A stretch of 57,165 nt of DNA from Halorientalis sp. (GCF_028275115.1 NZ_JAQCNH010000107.1:1-57165), one strand, 5' to 3'; shown: positions 1 to 7,730, counted from the first letter of the stretch. Numbers and translations: made by a program. Notes: generated by a model not told the origin, from the sequence alone.

Positions 1-864
1 TTCATCGGGAGCGTCCTGCCGGGCATCGCGGCGTACAACTACCACCGGATCGACGCGGAGAGGCGAATCCTCGACATGGTCTGGAGCCTCGCTGTCGTCC
101 TCTTTTTGACGGTCGTCGGGATCGGCCTGGTGATCCTCGTCGGGCTCTCGCCGCTGGCCGGGGCGCTCCCGCCCATGTTGCTCGGGCCGAACTCCGACAT
201 CGCCATCGCGTTCGGTCTGGCCGTCGACCGCGCGTCGATCCCGATCCTGGTGTCCGACGCGCTCGCCGTCGGCCTGCTCGCGTTCGGACTGCTCCTCTCG
301 GAAGGGCTTCGCTCGCGGTACGGCCTCCGCCTCGGTGGCGTGATCGTCGTCCCGCTGGTCGTCCTCACCGCGTTCCGGAACGGCTGGATGCTGCCCCTCT
401 GGATCGCGACGGCCACCATCGCGTACGTCGCCGTCCGGGCCGTCCACTGGTGGACGCTCCTGTACGGCCGCGTCCTGCTCGCACTGGGCGTCATCGTCGG
501 GTTGCTCGGGAGCATCTCCGCCGTCACGGTCGTCCCGGTCACCCACGGCCTCCTGCCCTTCTTCGTCGGTATCCTGGGCGGCGTCACCGCGTACAATCTC
601 CACGTCGTCCCGCCGGCCGAGCGACGGGCGACCGCCGTCGCGACCGGCGCCGTCCTCGTCGTCGTCGCGGCCGTCGCCCGCCTGTTCGTCGTCCCGCCCG
701 ACACCGGATTTCTCCAGTACGTCTCCGGCGTCGACGTCGCCATCGGGGCCCTGTGCTGTCTCCCGGCGATTTACGAGCTGTACCGGCTCGAACGGATCCG
801 GCCGACGGAGGCTCCCCCGGCGGTCCCGTCGGCGGGCGACCCGGAGTCACGAGGGGGTGAGTGA
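1..864 (+). CDS. capC: Poly-gamma-glutamate biosynthesis membrane protein CapC/PgsC, 5' end missing
   Basis: Membrane subunit of the poly-gamma-glutamate (PGA) synthase/exporter; acts with CapB in the cytoplasmic membrane. The reading frame is open from base 1, so the start lies outside the window; 287 residues are visible, with about seven hydrophobic segments. Match to PgsC is through LLYGR in the middle and the segment FFVGILGGVTAYNLH (PgsC has a comparable GVIVPGLIANT). A second copy of that segment, FIGSVLPGIAAYNYH, sits at the left edge, so the full protein probably holds two PgsC units, whereas bacterial PgsC (about 150 aa) has one. Its stop overlaps the GTG start of capB (GTGA), so the two are translationally coupled. 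Assignment leans strongly on capB and capA next door. Confidence 0.8.
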   Translation, partial: FIGSVLPGIAAYNYHRIDAERRILDMVWSLAVVLFLTVVGIGLVILVGLSPLAGALPPMLLGPNSDIAIAFGLAVDRASIPILVSDALAVGLLAFGLLLSEGLRSRYGLRLGGVIVVPLVVLTAFRNGWMLPLWIATATIAYVAVRAVHWWTLLYGRVLLALGVIVGLLGSISAVTVVPVTHGLLPFFVGILGGVTAYNLHVVPPAERRATAVATGAVLVVVAAVARLFVVPPDTGFLQYVSGVDVAIGALCCLPAIYELYRLERIRPTEAPPAVPSAGDPESRGGE

Positions 865-2054
865 CCGTGCGCTGGGTACCCGACGTCGACGTCGAGACCG
901 TCGCCGCCCTCGTCGAGTGGGCGACGACGAGCGTCGCGAACGCGCTCGGCGCCGGTCCGGCCCACCGGCGGCGGTTGGCGTCGATCGACACCCGGATCGC
1001 CGTCTCGGGCGTCCGCGGCAAGTCCTCGGCCACCCGGTGGCTCCACGACGTGTTCCACAGACGGGGTGCCGACACGTTCGCGAAGATAACCGGAGACGAG
1101 CCGGTAACGCTCCACAACGGCACCGAACGGGCAGTCGAGCGCGACGGGCAGGTCCGCCTCTACGAGAACGAGCGCGAACTCCGGCGTGCCGCCGGCGCCG
1201 ACGTCGCCATCGTCGAAAATCAGGGCATCCGGCAGTACACGACGCGACTCGTCAACGAGTCGTTCGTGAAACCCGACGTGCTGTTCCTGATCAACGTCCG
1301 GGAAGACCACATGGACACGATGGGGCGGGACCGGACGGCCATCGCGCGATCACTGGCCCGGAGCGTTCCTGCCGGGACGACGGTCGTCAACGGTGAACTC
1401 GATCCGACGCTCCGCTCGTACCTGACCGCCGAACTCGAGCGCCGGGACGCGACGGTCAGACACGTCGACCCGCCGGCGTGGGCAGCGGCCTTCCCGGGCG
1501 CGGAGGTGGTCTACGGCCTGAACGAGGTGCTGGACGCGGTAGGGGAACCGCCACTTCCCCCGGCCGACGTCGACCGGAAACTCGCTGCCATGTTACCCGA
1601 GTGGCGGGTCCTGTCCGGCGGTCGCGTCTACGACGCCGCGTCGGCCAACGACGTCCAGAGTACGGAAGTCGTTCGCCAGGCACTGGTCGGCGAGACCGGG
1701 ACGGTCGTCGAACCGCTGGTCAACCTCCGTGCCGACCGCCGCGGTCGAACGGCCTCCTTCCGGCGGTACCTCGGGACGCTGCTCGACGACGGCCGCGCCG
1801 AACGGATCCATGCGGTCGGCGACGGCCGGCAGGTCTTCGCCAACACGGCCGAGTTCCCGGTCGCGACATACGGCCCGGACACCACACCGGCGACGGTCCT
1901 CGACGAGACGCTCGCCGCCGGCAATCCGGTCCTGGTCATGGGCAACACCGTCACCGAGTTCATGCGCGACCTGCAGGCCGAAATCGAGACTCGAACGGTC
2001 GACCGGGAACCGCCGGCGATCACCCGGCGGGAACAGGTGGTGCACCGGCAGTGA
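861..2054 (+). CDS. capB: Poly-gamma-glutamate synthase CapB/PgsB (Mur-ligase-like)
   Basis: ATP-dependent amide ligase that joins glutamates through the gamma-carboxyl; cytoplasmic, membrane-associated through CapC. The 397-aa protein carries a Mur-ligase P-loop, SGVRGKSSATRW at residues 49-60, then KITGDEP at about 75-81 and NVREDHMDTMG at 145-155, all hallmarks of PgsB/CapB. Length fits PgsB (about 390 aa). Start is GTG, overlapping the capC stop by four bases; the capA start overlaps its 3' end in the same way. The near-zero spacing argues for one transcript, capC-capB-capA, an order different from the bacterial pgsB-pgsC-pgsA. Confidence 0.92.
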   Translation: MTVRWVPDVDVETVAALVEWATTSVANALGAGPAHRRRLASIDTRIAVSGVRGKSSATRWLHDVFHRRGADTFAKITGDEPVTLHNGTERAVERDGQVRLYENERELRRAAGADVAIVENQGIRQYTTRLVNESFVKPDVLFLINVREDHMDTMGRDRTAIARSLARSVPAGTTVVNGELDPTLRSYLTAELERRDATVRHVDPPAWAAAFPGAEVVYGLNEVLDAVGEPPLPPADVDRKLAAMLPEWRVLSGGRVYDAASANDVQSTEVVRQALVGETGTVVEPLVNLRADRRGRTASFRRYLGTLLDDGRAERIHAVGDGRQVFANTAEFPVATYGPDTTPATVLDETLAAGNPVLVMGNTVTEFMRDLQAEIETRTVDREPPAITRREQVVHRQ

Positions 2055-4165
2055 CCGACGGGACCCCCTCACGCCGGGCGTTTCTCGGGGCCGTCGGTAC
2101 CGGCGCTGCCGCCGGCCTCGCTGGGTGTGGCGCCATCGCGGACCTGTTCCCGGCTTCGGACCCGCCCGAGACCGGCCCGCAGTCGGCCGCGACTGCGGTC
2201 GAGGGTCACGTCGTCGACACGACGGGGACGCCGGTCGTGGACGCCCGCGTCACGGCCCTCGGGACCGGCGGCACCGACCTCGCCACGGCCCGGACCGACG
2301 ACACGGGTCGGTTCGAGCTTCCGGTCCGACGCCCCGTCTGGGTGCAGGTCCGCGCCGACGACTACCGCCAGCGAGTCCGGGCCTGTGCGCCGGGGCCCGC
2401 CAACCGACTCGTCGTGATCGAGGCCGCCGGGTCGGCGACGATCGCGTTCGGCGGCGACACCATGTTCGCCCGTCGGTTCTACACCGACTCGACGGATCGA
2501 CTGAACCCGCGACTGGGCATCGACCCGGCCGATCGGCGTGCCGGCCACGACGCCGTCCTCGCCCCGCTCGAACCGGCGCTGGCCGCCCCGGATCTCACCT
2601 CGGTGAACCTGGAGACACCACTGACGACTCGGTCCCTCCGACACCCCGAGAAACTGTACGCCTTTGCCTCGCATCCGGTCGCCGCCGAGGCGCTCGCGGC
2701 CGCCGGCGTGGACTACACGGCGCTCGGCAACAACCACGCCTTCGACGCGCTCGGGCCGGGCCTCCGGGACACGACTGCGGCGCTCGACGACGCGGGCCTC
2801 GGCCACTCCGGTGCCGGCACGTCCGCCGACGCCGCCTGGACACCACACGTCCAGCGAGCCGGTGCCCTCGACGTGGCGCTGCTGTCGTGTACGACGATCA
2901 CCGGCGACCGGTACGCAATCGATTGGGCCGCGAACGGGCCGACCGACAGACCGGTGACCGCGACCGTCGACGGGCAGTCCCGGACCGTGCCCGCCGGTAT
3001 CGGTGCGGCCCGCGGCACGCCCGCCCGGCTCCGCCGGGCAGTGCGCCGCGCCCGTGAGAACGCCGACGTCGTCGTCGTCCAGATCCACGGCGGCGAGGCC
3101 TATCAGCCGACACCGACCGACGAGGTCCGACGGCTCACCGAGACCGCCGCCCGGAGCGGCGCCGACCTCGTGGTCGACCACCATCCCCACGTCACCGGCG
3201 GGATCGATCGGGTCCACGGCGCGGTCGTCGCGTGGTCGCTGGGCAACCTCGTGTTCGACCAGCGGATCTGGCAGACGTTCCCGACGTACCTGCTGACCGT
3301 CGCCGTCACGGCAGACGGCGTCGAGCGAGTGACCGCAGAGCCGGTCCTGCTCGACGGATTCGTCCCACACGGTGTCGTCGGCGAGCCCAACCGGACGGTC
3401 ACCTGGCGCACGCTCGGCGCCTCGACGGACGCGGCGACCGCCACACGCTCCGGCGTCGCGCTCGGCGCGGGGGCCCGACCGACGCGGACCGCAACCGAAC
3501 GGTTCCGTGAGCAGGGAGCGATCTACGGCCGCGAGACCGGCTGGGTCACCGGCGTCCCGGACGGCCGGGTCACCCTCGGACGCGATCTGCTCCCGACGGG
3601 CGAGTTCGAGAGCCACGACGTGGACGAACAGGGCTACGACGGGACGCTGTGGCGGTACGGGCGCTCCTACCCGACGGTAGCCGGCGAGTACGGGATCGAC
3701 GGGTCCGGCGGCGTTCACCTCCGGCGCGTCGACGGCAACCGAACCCGGGGGGTCCTCTCGAACACGCGGCGGATTCCCGTCGACGGACCGCTGACCCTCA
3801 CCACGGGGTACCGCACCGGGCGCGCGGGGCTGACGCTCGAACTCACCTGGTTCGGCGACACCAGCGGCTCCGCCATCGGCCGCCGACGCTGGCCGCTCCC
3901 GGCGACCGACGGGACCTGGCAGCGACTCGTTCGCGACGCCGTCCCGCCCGACAGCGCGACCCACGCGAACGTGCTGTTCGCCCTCGAATCGCCGACGACG
4001 GGGCGACGAACGGCCGAGATCGACGATGTCCGGCTCGTCCAGTGGGCCGACCGGACCGCGACCGCCGGACGCGGGTTCGATCATCTTCGCGTGCGGGACC
4101 CGGCCACCGTCGCGTTCGGCGTTCCGGGGTTCGCCGACGGCGTCGGGTGGCCCCGCCTCGACTGA
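2051..4165 (+). CDS. capA: Poly-gamma-glutamate protein CapA/PgsA, Tat-exported lipoprotein
   Basis: Extracytoplasmic, metallophosphatase-like partner of PGA synthesis, probably for polymer transport or anchoring. The GTG at 2051 overlaps the capB stop (GTGA) and gives 704 aa. The N-terminus has a twin-arginine motif (SRRAFLGA, residues 7-14) and lipobox LAGC (Cys26), so it should be Tat-exported and lipid-anchored, as is usual in haloarchaea. Residues about 48-125 look like a carboxypeptidase-regulatory beta domain. The CapA domain follows from about 130: GGDTMF (134-139), SVNLETPL and LGNNHAFDALGPG. The last 250 residues are a beta-rich extension absent from short CapA proteins, perhaps a carbohydrate- or polymer-binding module. 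A long antisense frame here is a codon-bias shadow. Confidence 0.9.
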   Translation: MTDGTPSRRAFLGAVGTGAAAGLAGCGAIADLFPASDPPETGPQSAATAVEGHVVDTTGTPVVDARVTALGTGGTDLATARTDDTGRFELPVRRPVWVQVRADDYRQRVRACAPGPANRLVVIEAAGSATIAFGGDTMFARRFYTDSTDRLNPRLGIDPADRRAGHDAVLAPLEPALAAPDLTSVNLETPLTTRSLRHPEKLYAFASHPVAAEALAAAGVDYTALGNNHAFDALGPGLRDTTAALDDAGLGHSGAGTSADAAWTPHVQRAGALDVALLSCTTITGDRYAIDWAANGPTDRPVTATVDGQSRTVPAGIGAARGTPARLRRAVRRARENADVVVVQIHGGEAYQPTPTDEVRRLTETAARSGADLVVDHHPHVTGGIDRVHGAVVAWSLGNLVFDQRIWQTFPTYLLTVAVTADGVERVTAEPVLLDGFVPHGVVGEPNRTVTWRTLGASTDAATATRSGVALGAGARPTRTATERFREQGAIYGRETGWVTGVPDGRVTLGRDLLPTGEFESHDVDEQGYDGTLWRYGRSYPTVAGEYGIDGSGGVHLRRVDGNRTRGVLSNTRRIPVDGPLTLTTGYRTGRAGLTLELTWFGDTSGSAIGRRRWPLPATDGTWQRLVRDAVPPDSATHANVLFALESPTTGRRTAEIDDVRLVQWADRTATAGRGFDHLRVRDPATVAFGVPGFADGVGWPRLD

Positions 4166-4382
4166 CGGTCGTCGTCGAACTCGCCGAGCCCCTGTCCCGA
4201 CGACTGCGCGCGGGCGACAGTTCCTTTCACCGAACAGTGACACGGCGAGACCGAGGGCACCGAGCAGTCCCGGGTCGCCGGGGACCCCACGGACCGTCGG
4301 ATGGTGGCCACGCCGCTACCGGTGGTGCTGTGGGCATCGGTCCGACAGCCGTGTGCGACGGGTGACTGCTCCGAAACGCCGA

Positions 4383-4532
4383 CTACGAGAACTCGAAGGA
4401 GTCGATGCAGTGCTGACATCGGTCTGCGTCGATGGGGAGCTGTTCGCACTCGTTTTCCCCGTCGCCGCCGTCCGGTGAGTACTGACAGTCGGCTCTGTGC
4501 CACTTTCCGCTCGACGACTGGACGTATTCCAT
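4383..4532 (-). CDS. Small Cys/His-rich protein, Ada-like metal-binding pattern
   Basis: A 49-residue protein read leftwards from ATG at 4532, starting MEYVQSSSGKWHRADCQYS. It holds an H-x3-C pair (HRADC) and a late CQHC pair preceded by another Cys. This resembles the metal-binding layout of Ada-type domains (YHxxxC ... CxxC), so a single bound zinc is inferred. It begins only five bases after the stop of the PadR-like gene upstream (4538-4804), so the two probably form one transcript. Function unknown; it could be a helper or toxin/antitoxin-like partner of the regulator, but nothing in the sequence proves that. A GTG one codon upstream (VHMEY) is an alternative start. Confidence 0.5.
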   Translation of the reverse strand: MEYVQSSSGKWHRADCQYSPDGGDGENECEQLPIDADRCQHCIDSFEFS

Positions 4533-4537
4533 GTGAA

Positions 4538-4804
4538 CTACCTGTTGACTCCGATACGTTGACGCTCCCGCTCGTCCCGAGCTTCGAGTTGCCGCTGTCC
4601 GCGCCGTGTCAGCATGTGCTCGTCGGCTCGCTCGTCGCGCCGCCCCCTCTCGACTAGCGTGTCGAGATTCGGACAGCGGCGACCGTGGTCGGTCTCCCCC
4701 TCCTGGTCGCTGTCGAGTTTGCGTTCGACTTCCACCTCTGTTGAGTCGTCGACACCGGCAACGGCGACGAGACAGTCCCGCTGGAAGCCAGTGAGATTGT
4801 GCAT
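4538..4804 (-). CDS. PadR-like winged-helix regulator, short and divergent
   Basis: 88-aa protein from ATG 4804 (MHNLTGFQRDCLVAVAG). The opening, DHGRRCPNLDTLVERG and LTRRGQRQLEAR match the haloarchaeal PadR-like family typified by LTGFQRDLLYVIAG, HHGRLYPNLDTLVEKG and LTRRGRREI. Against that family it seems to have lost residues between the first helix and the recognition helix and in the wing, and several hydrophobic positions carry Arg or Asp. It may be a diverged DNA-binding protein or a gene in decay. Upstream of it (4805-4905) no gene is seen; downstream is the 49-aa Cys/His protein. Confidence 0.55.
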   Translation of the reverse strand: MHNLTGFQRDCLVAVAGVDDSTEVEVERKLDSDQEGETDHGRRCPNLDTLVERGRRDERADEHMLTRRGQRQLEARDERERQRIGVNR

Positions 4805-4904
4805 GGTTGTATCCTGACACTCGTCGTCATAATTAGATTGGCGGTCGGTTCGGCTCACCGGACTGCGCCGCTTTTTGCCCCCGTCCCCGCTTCAGCGACG
4901 CCGA

Positions 4905-5699
4905 TCACGGCTTGTCGGTCCCGTGGACCCAGTCAAGAGCGGCCTGCAGGCCCTCCTCGTCGCGCAACTCGCGAAAGCGGGTCGCCGTCTCGCTCTCCAT
5001 GGTGAGCGTCCCGAGTGACTCGTCGAGGCGGCCGTACCGCCGATAGCCCTGGGTCTCCTGCACGTCGTTGACCATGTCCTTGACCAGCGCCACCGCGGCG
5101 CCGGGCGTCTTGCGGATGTGGTCGACCTCCTCGTCGACGGCCGCACCCAACTCGCCGTCGGGGACGACGCGGTTGACCAGTCCCATCCGGTGGGCCTCGT
5201 CTGCGTCGACGGTCTTGCCGGTGTAGAGCAACTCGCGGGCGTGTTTCAGCGAGTCGGTCACGAACGGGAGGACGAACTTCGGCGGCGGTTCGCCGAAGTG
5301 CATGTCCGGATAGCCGAACTCGGAGCGTTCGGTCGCGAACGTCAGATCGCAGGCCAGCGCGAGGTTGCACCCGCCGGCCAGCGCGGGGCCGTCGACGGCG
5401 GCGACCACGGGCAGTCGCGCGGAGAAGATCGCCTCCAGGTGGGTCCGCTGGTCGCGGATGCGGTCGTCGACCGACCGCTCCGGTTCGTCCGCGCCGATGT
5501 CGTAGCCCGCCGAGAAGGCCTCGCCGTAGCCAGCGACGACGACCACCCGTACGTCCTCGTCGGCGGCGGCCCGGTCGAGCGCGTCCTCGAACTCTCCGAG
5601 TAGCGTCTCGTTCAGCGCGTTCATCGCGTCGGGCCGATCGAGCCGAACGTGAGCCGCCGCGCCGTCGCGTTCGTACTCGATTGTAGTGTACTCTGTCAC
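4905..5699 (-). CDS. Enoyl-CoA hydratase/isomerase (crotonase) family protein
   Basis: Crotonase-fold enzyme acting on acyl-CoA in the cytoplasm. The sequence shows DRPDAMNALN near residue 22, the oxyanion-hole segments GYGEAFSAGYDIGADE and GPALAGGCNLALACD, then FGYPDMHFGEPPPKF. The usual catalytic Glu pair of true enoyl-CoA hydratases cannot be confirmed, so hydratase, isomerase or another crotonase reaction remains possible. The GTG at 5699 gives VTEYTTIEYERDG, a natural start; an in-frame GTG at 5720 adds seven residues. It is divergent from the zinc-ribbon gene at 5788. It could belong to fatty acid beta-oxidation together with the acyl-CoA dehydrogenase at 25371, but the genes are not linked. 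Confidence 0.85.
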   Translation of the reverse strand: MTEYTTIEYERDGAAAHVRLDRPDAMNALNETLLGEFEDALDRAAADEDVRVVVVAGYGEAFSAGYDIGADEPERSVDDRIRDQRTHLEAIFSARLPVVAAVDGPALAGGCNLALACDLTFATERSEFGYPDMHFGEPPPKFVLPFVTDSLKHARELLYTGKTVDADEAHRMGLVNRVVPDGELGAAVDEEVDHIRKTPGAAVALVKDMVNDVQETQGYRRYGRLDESLGTLTMESETATRFRELRDEEGLQAALDWVHGTDKP

Positions 5700-5787
5700 G
5701 GTGGGGCTCTTGTCCGGCACCGAAATAACTCTACCTGCGACTGCCCCGGACCCACAGGTACAATTGGCCCAAGCCCCTAGCCCTCTC

Positions 5788-6069
5788 GTGACCGATCCGC
5801 AGGCCTACCATTGTGTGAACTGCTTCGACCGCGAGGTGACTCGTCCCTTCAACGTGTCCCACCTCTCGCGGACCTGCGATACCTGTGACGAGTTCGCACG
5901 CTTCGTCAACGGGACAGTCCTGGCCCAGTTCGAGCAGTTCGAGGCCGATCCACCGGCGGAACTGGACTGGAACCGACTCGACCGCACGAAGAAACTGTTC
6001 GTCGCCGAGCGACTCGTCCGCCACGGCCACACGCTGGACGACTTCGAGATGGAACCCGCCGAGGACTGA
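5788..6069 (+). CDS. Conserved haloarchaeal zinc-ribbon protein
   Basis: 93-aa protein from a GTG start, beginning VTDPQAYHCVNCFDRE. It carries two CxxC pairs, CVNC and CDTC, about 20 residues apart with the segment TRPFNVSHLSRTC between them; these form a compact zinc ribbon at the N-terminus. The remainder is a helical acidic tail (FEQFEADPPAELDWNRLD). The pattern is familiar among small conserved proteins of haloarchaea with no assigned role. It lies between two genes on the other strand, so is probably transcribed alone. Confidence 0.75.
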   Translation: MTDPQAYHCVNCFDREVTRPFNVSHLSRTCDTCDEFARFVNGTVLAQFEQFEADPPAELDWNRLDRTKKLFVAERLVRHGHTLDDFEMEPAED

Positions 6070-6108
6070 TCGCGCTCTCTCCGCCGCCCGCGACGGGACC
6101 GCGCAGAG

Positions 6109-6741
6109 TCATTCGGGGTCGCGCTCGACCGCCGCGCCGAGGTCACGGGTCGCCGCCGCGGGGTCGTCGGCGGCCGTGATCGCCGAGATGACCGCCACGC
6201 CGTCGGCCCCGGCCTCGATCACCGCCGCCGCGTTGTCGGGTTTCACGCCGCCGATGCCGACGAAGGGAATCTCGACAGCCTCGGCTACCGCCCGAATTCT
6301 GTCGAGACCGATCTCGGTCCCCTCGGGGTCGGTGTCCTTCGAGTCCGTCGGGTAGACCGCACCGACCCCGAGATAGTCCGCGCCCGTCCGTTCGGCCTCG
6401 CGAGCGGCCGCGGGCGTCGAGACCGACCGGCCGACGACGGCGTCCTCACCCAACTGGTCACGGGCCACCGAGATCGGCAGGTCCGCGTCGCCGAGGTGGA
6501 CGCCATCGGCGTCGACGGCCGCCGCGAGGTCGATCCGGTCGTTGACGAGCAGCGGCACGCCCGCCTCTCGGGTCAGTTCGCGCAGTTCCTGCCCGAGGCC
6601 GTAGCGCTTTCGGGCACTCATTTGCTTCTCGCGCAACTGTACCACGTCGATTCCCCCGTCGATGGCCGCTTCGACGATTTCGACCGTCGAGCGCCCCGCC
6701 GAGATCGCCTCGGCTGTGACGAGGTACGTATCGAGGTGCAT
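6109..6741 (-). CDS. thiE: Thiamine-phosphate synthase ThiE
   Basis: Joins HMP-pyrophosphate and the thiazole phosphate to give thiamine monophosphate. The 210-aa TIM-barrel has the family signatures in order: DVVQLREK at about 33-40, LLVNDRIDLAAAVDADGVHLGD at about 64-85, VGRSVSTPAAAREAERTGADYLGVG at about 102-126, and VGIGGVKPDNAAAVIEAGADGVAVISAI near the end. Start is ATG 6741 (MHLDTYLVTAEAIS); the longer upstream frame has unrelated composition. It is a stand-alone ThiE, not the ThiD-fused form, with no other thiamine gene or visible TPP riboswitch nearby. Confidence 0.95.
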   Translation of the reverse strand: MHLDTYLVTAEAISAGRSTVEIVEAAIDGGIDVVQLREKQMSARKRYGLGQELRELTREAGVPLLVNDRIDLAAAVDADGVHLGDADLPISVARDQLGEDAVVGRSVSTPAAAREAERTGADYLGVGAVYPTDSKDTDPEGTEIGLDRIRAVAEAVEIPFVGIGGVKPDNAAAVIEAGADGVAVISAITAADDPAAATRDLGAAVERDPE

Positions 6742-6830
6742 GACTGTGTCCTCGGTGAGCCGGGGACATGTGGATTGGGTTCGGTGGCGACCACGCGCTG
6801 AAATACGAGGCCGGGACCAGCGGCGCACGG

Positions 6831-7037
6831 ATGGGCACCGAAGACGACTGCGTCCACGCACTCAGGGAGGCCGCCCAGTTGCTCGGCGACTCGCCGACGG
6901 GAGTCCAGTACGGGAATCTCGGCCTGACGCCGGCGGCGTCGACGGCTCTCCGGCAGTGTGGCGGCTGGAACGACGCCAAACGCCTGGCCGGACTACGAGA
7001 AACAGGGCCGGTTGGACCTGTGGTACGACGAGACTGA
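6831..7037 (+). CDS. HNH-associated repeat (HEAR-like) small protein
   Basis: 68-aa frame from ATG 6831. Residues about 4-56 form one homing-endonuclease-associated repeat: ALREAAQLLGDSPTGVQY, then CGGWNDAKRLAGL. The hallmarks are LG-x-SP followed by a GxWNxAxxxAGL ending. Such repeats occur next to HNH endonuclease domains, in IS-like proteins and as stand-alone DNA-binding units. No HNH nuclease domain follows; the frame runs out within about 12 residues and overlaps the beginning of the tnpB relic in another frame. It may therefore be a fragment created by the insertion. An upstream in-frame ATG at 6768 is possible but its codons look non-coding. Confidence 0.5.
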   Translation: MGTEDDCVHALREAAQLLGDSPTGVQYGNLGLTPAASTALRQCGGWNDAKRLAGLRETGPVGPVVRRD

Positions 7038-7110
7038 TTGCACCGTCCAAGCTTCGCAACCCGTGAGTATTACTGATGCACGGGAGACTCCACTGGCCTC
7101 AGAGACGGCC

Positions 7111-7162
7111 GTCACCAGAAATCGGGGATTTCTGGTTGCCCATCAGACGTAGTCTGATGACC
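7111..7162 (+). mobile_element. 52-base paired-hairpin insertion inside tnpB relic
   Basis: Removing 7111-7162 rejoins GCC and GCT and restores the expected TnpB reading ...[11 protein letters not shown].... The inserted piece consists of two perfect hairpins: stem CCAGAAATC (7115-7123), loop GGG, stem GATTTCTGG (7127-7135); a 5-base spacer; then stem CATCAGAC (7141-7148), loop GTA, stem GTCTGATG (7152-7159). No target duplication is evident. Hairpin ends and clean, duplication-free insertion fit IS200/IS605 chemistry, so it looks like a minimal element made of little more than the two ends. It shifts the frame by +1 and brings a TAG stop. Confidence 0.65.
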
Positions 7163-7563
7163 GCTCTGGACATCGGTGCGAACAATCTCGTCGCCTGTAC
7201 CACCACGACCGGCGAGCAATACCTGTGCGAGGGGCGCGAGTTGTTCCAACGATTCTCGTCAACGGCACACAGAACAAGCAGTCATGACCTACAAGGCCAA
7301 ACAACAAGGGATTTCTGTTGAAACTGTCCATCCAGCTTACGCCAGTCAACGGTGTTCCGAAACAGGGTGTGGTTTCACGCACGAAGACAACCGTGACGGC
7401 GACGTGTTCGTGTGCCAGAAATGCGGCAAAGAGCTACACAGCGACTACAACGCGGCGCGAAATGTTGCACACAAGTTCATCCAGAACCGGCGCAGGTCTG
7501 GTTCCGGAGGGGCAACCTATCACCCATTTCGAGGCGGAGGCCCCGTCCTCAAGGAGCGCCGGG

Positions 7564-7584
7564 CTTCCGACACCCGGTCGGAAG
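7564..7584. repeat. Inverted repeat near 3' end of tnpB relic
   Basis: Stem CTTCCGAC (7564-7571), 5-base loop, stem GTCGGAAG (7577-7584), perfect over 8 bp. A shorter hairpin GCC-TTTA-GGC follows at 7666-7675, about 25 bases after the last tnpB stop. Either could be the subterminal palindrome of an IS200/IS605 right end. Confidence 0.45.
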
Positions 7585-7723
7585 CACAAGCGAGTAGGGC
7601 GGGGAGGAAGCCGACACCCCGCCAACCAAACCACAATTCATAATCCGACCCGACACCCCGACCGCAGCCTTTAGGCCGAGGTAGGTGATTGGCGTGCGAC
7701 CGGTCGCCCGACTCCGCAACACA

Positions 7724-7730
7724 TATAAAT
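7724..7730 (+). promoter_or_regulatory. TATA box of the tRNA-Gln gene
   Basis: TATAAAT at 7724-7730 is the best TATA element upstream of the tRNA. Transcription would begin near 7752, giving a leader of about 40 bases that RNase P would remove. The rest of 7644-7794 holds no gene. Confidence 0.55.

Larger units (their letters stand above)
6994..7643 (+). pseudogene. Mosaic, disrupted IS200/IS605-family TnpB relic
   Basis: Three reading frames hold pieces of TnpB (RNA-guided nuclease/accessory protein of IS200/IS605). Frame 1, about 6994-7110: EKQGRLDLWYDETD through PLASETA, the region just before RuvC-I. Frame 2, 7163-7249: [20 protein letters not shown], holding the RuvC-I aspartate, then GRELFQRF. 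Frame 3, about 7275-7643: [22 protein letters not shown], a zinc finger (C...C...CQKC) and DYNAARN, the RuvC-III segment. The N-terminal third and the whole RuvC-II region are missing. The first two pieces are contiguous except for a 52-base insertion; the third resembles a different TnpB subfamily, so the relic is a mosaic. It cannot encode an active nuclease. Confidence 0.8.

Noticed and set aside
2069..4243. 724-residue antisense frame opposite capA
   Set aside because: It is the usual shadow of a GC-rich gene: sense frame has CapA motifs, a Tat signal and correct overlaps, while the antisense has none.
4166..4382. Gene or RNA between capA and the small Cys/His protein
   Set aside because: Only short overlapping frames without coding pattern and no convincing structured element.
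6741..6831. TPP riboswitch upstream of thiE
   Set aside because: No conserved TPP-riboswitch segments are recognisable in the short space before the start.
6994..7643. Active RNA-guided TnpB nuclease
   Set aside because: N-terminus and the RuvC-II region are missing and three frames are needed, so it cannot be functional.
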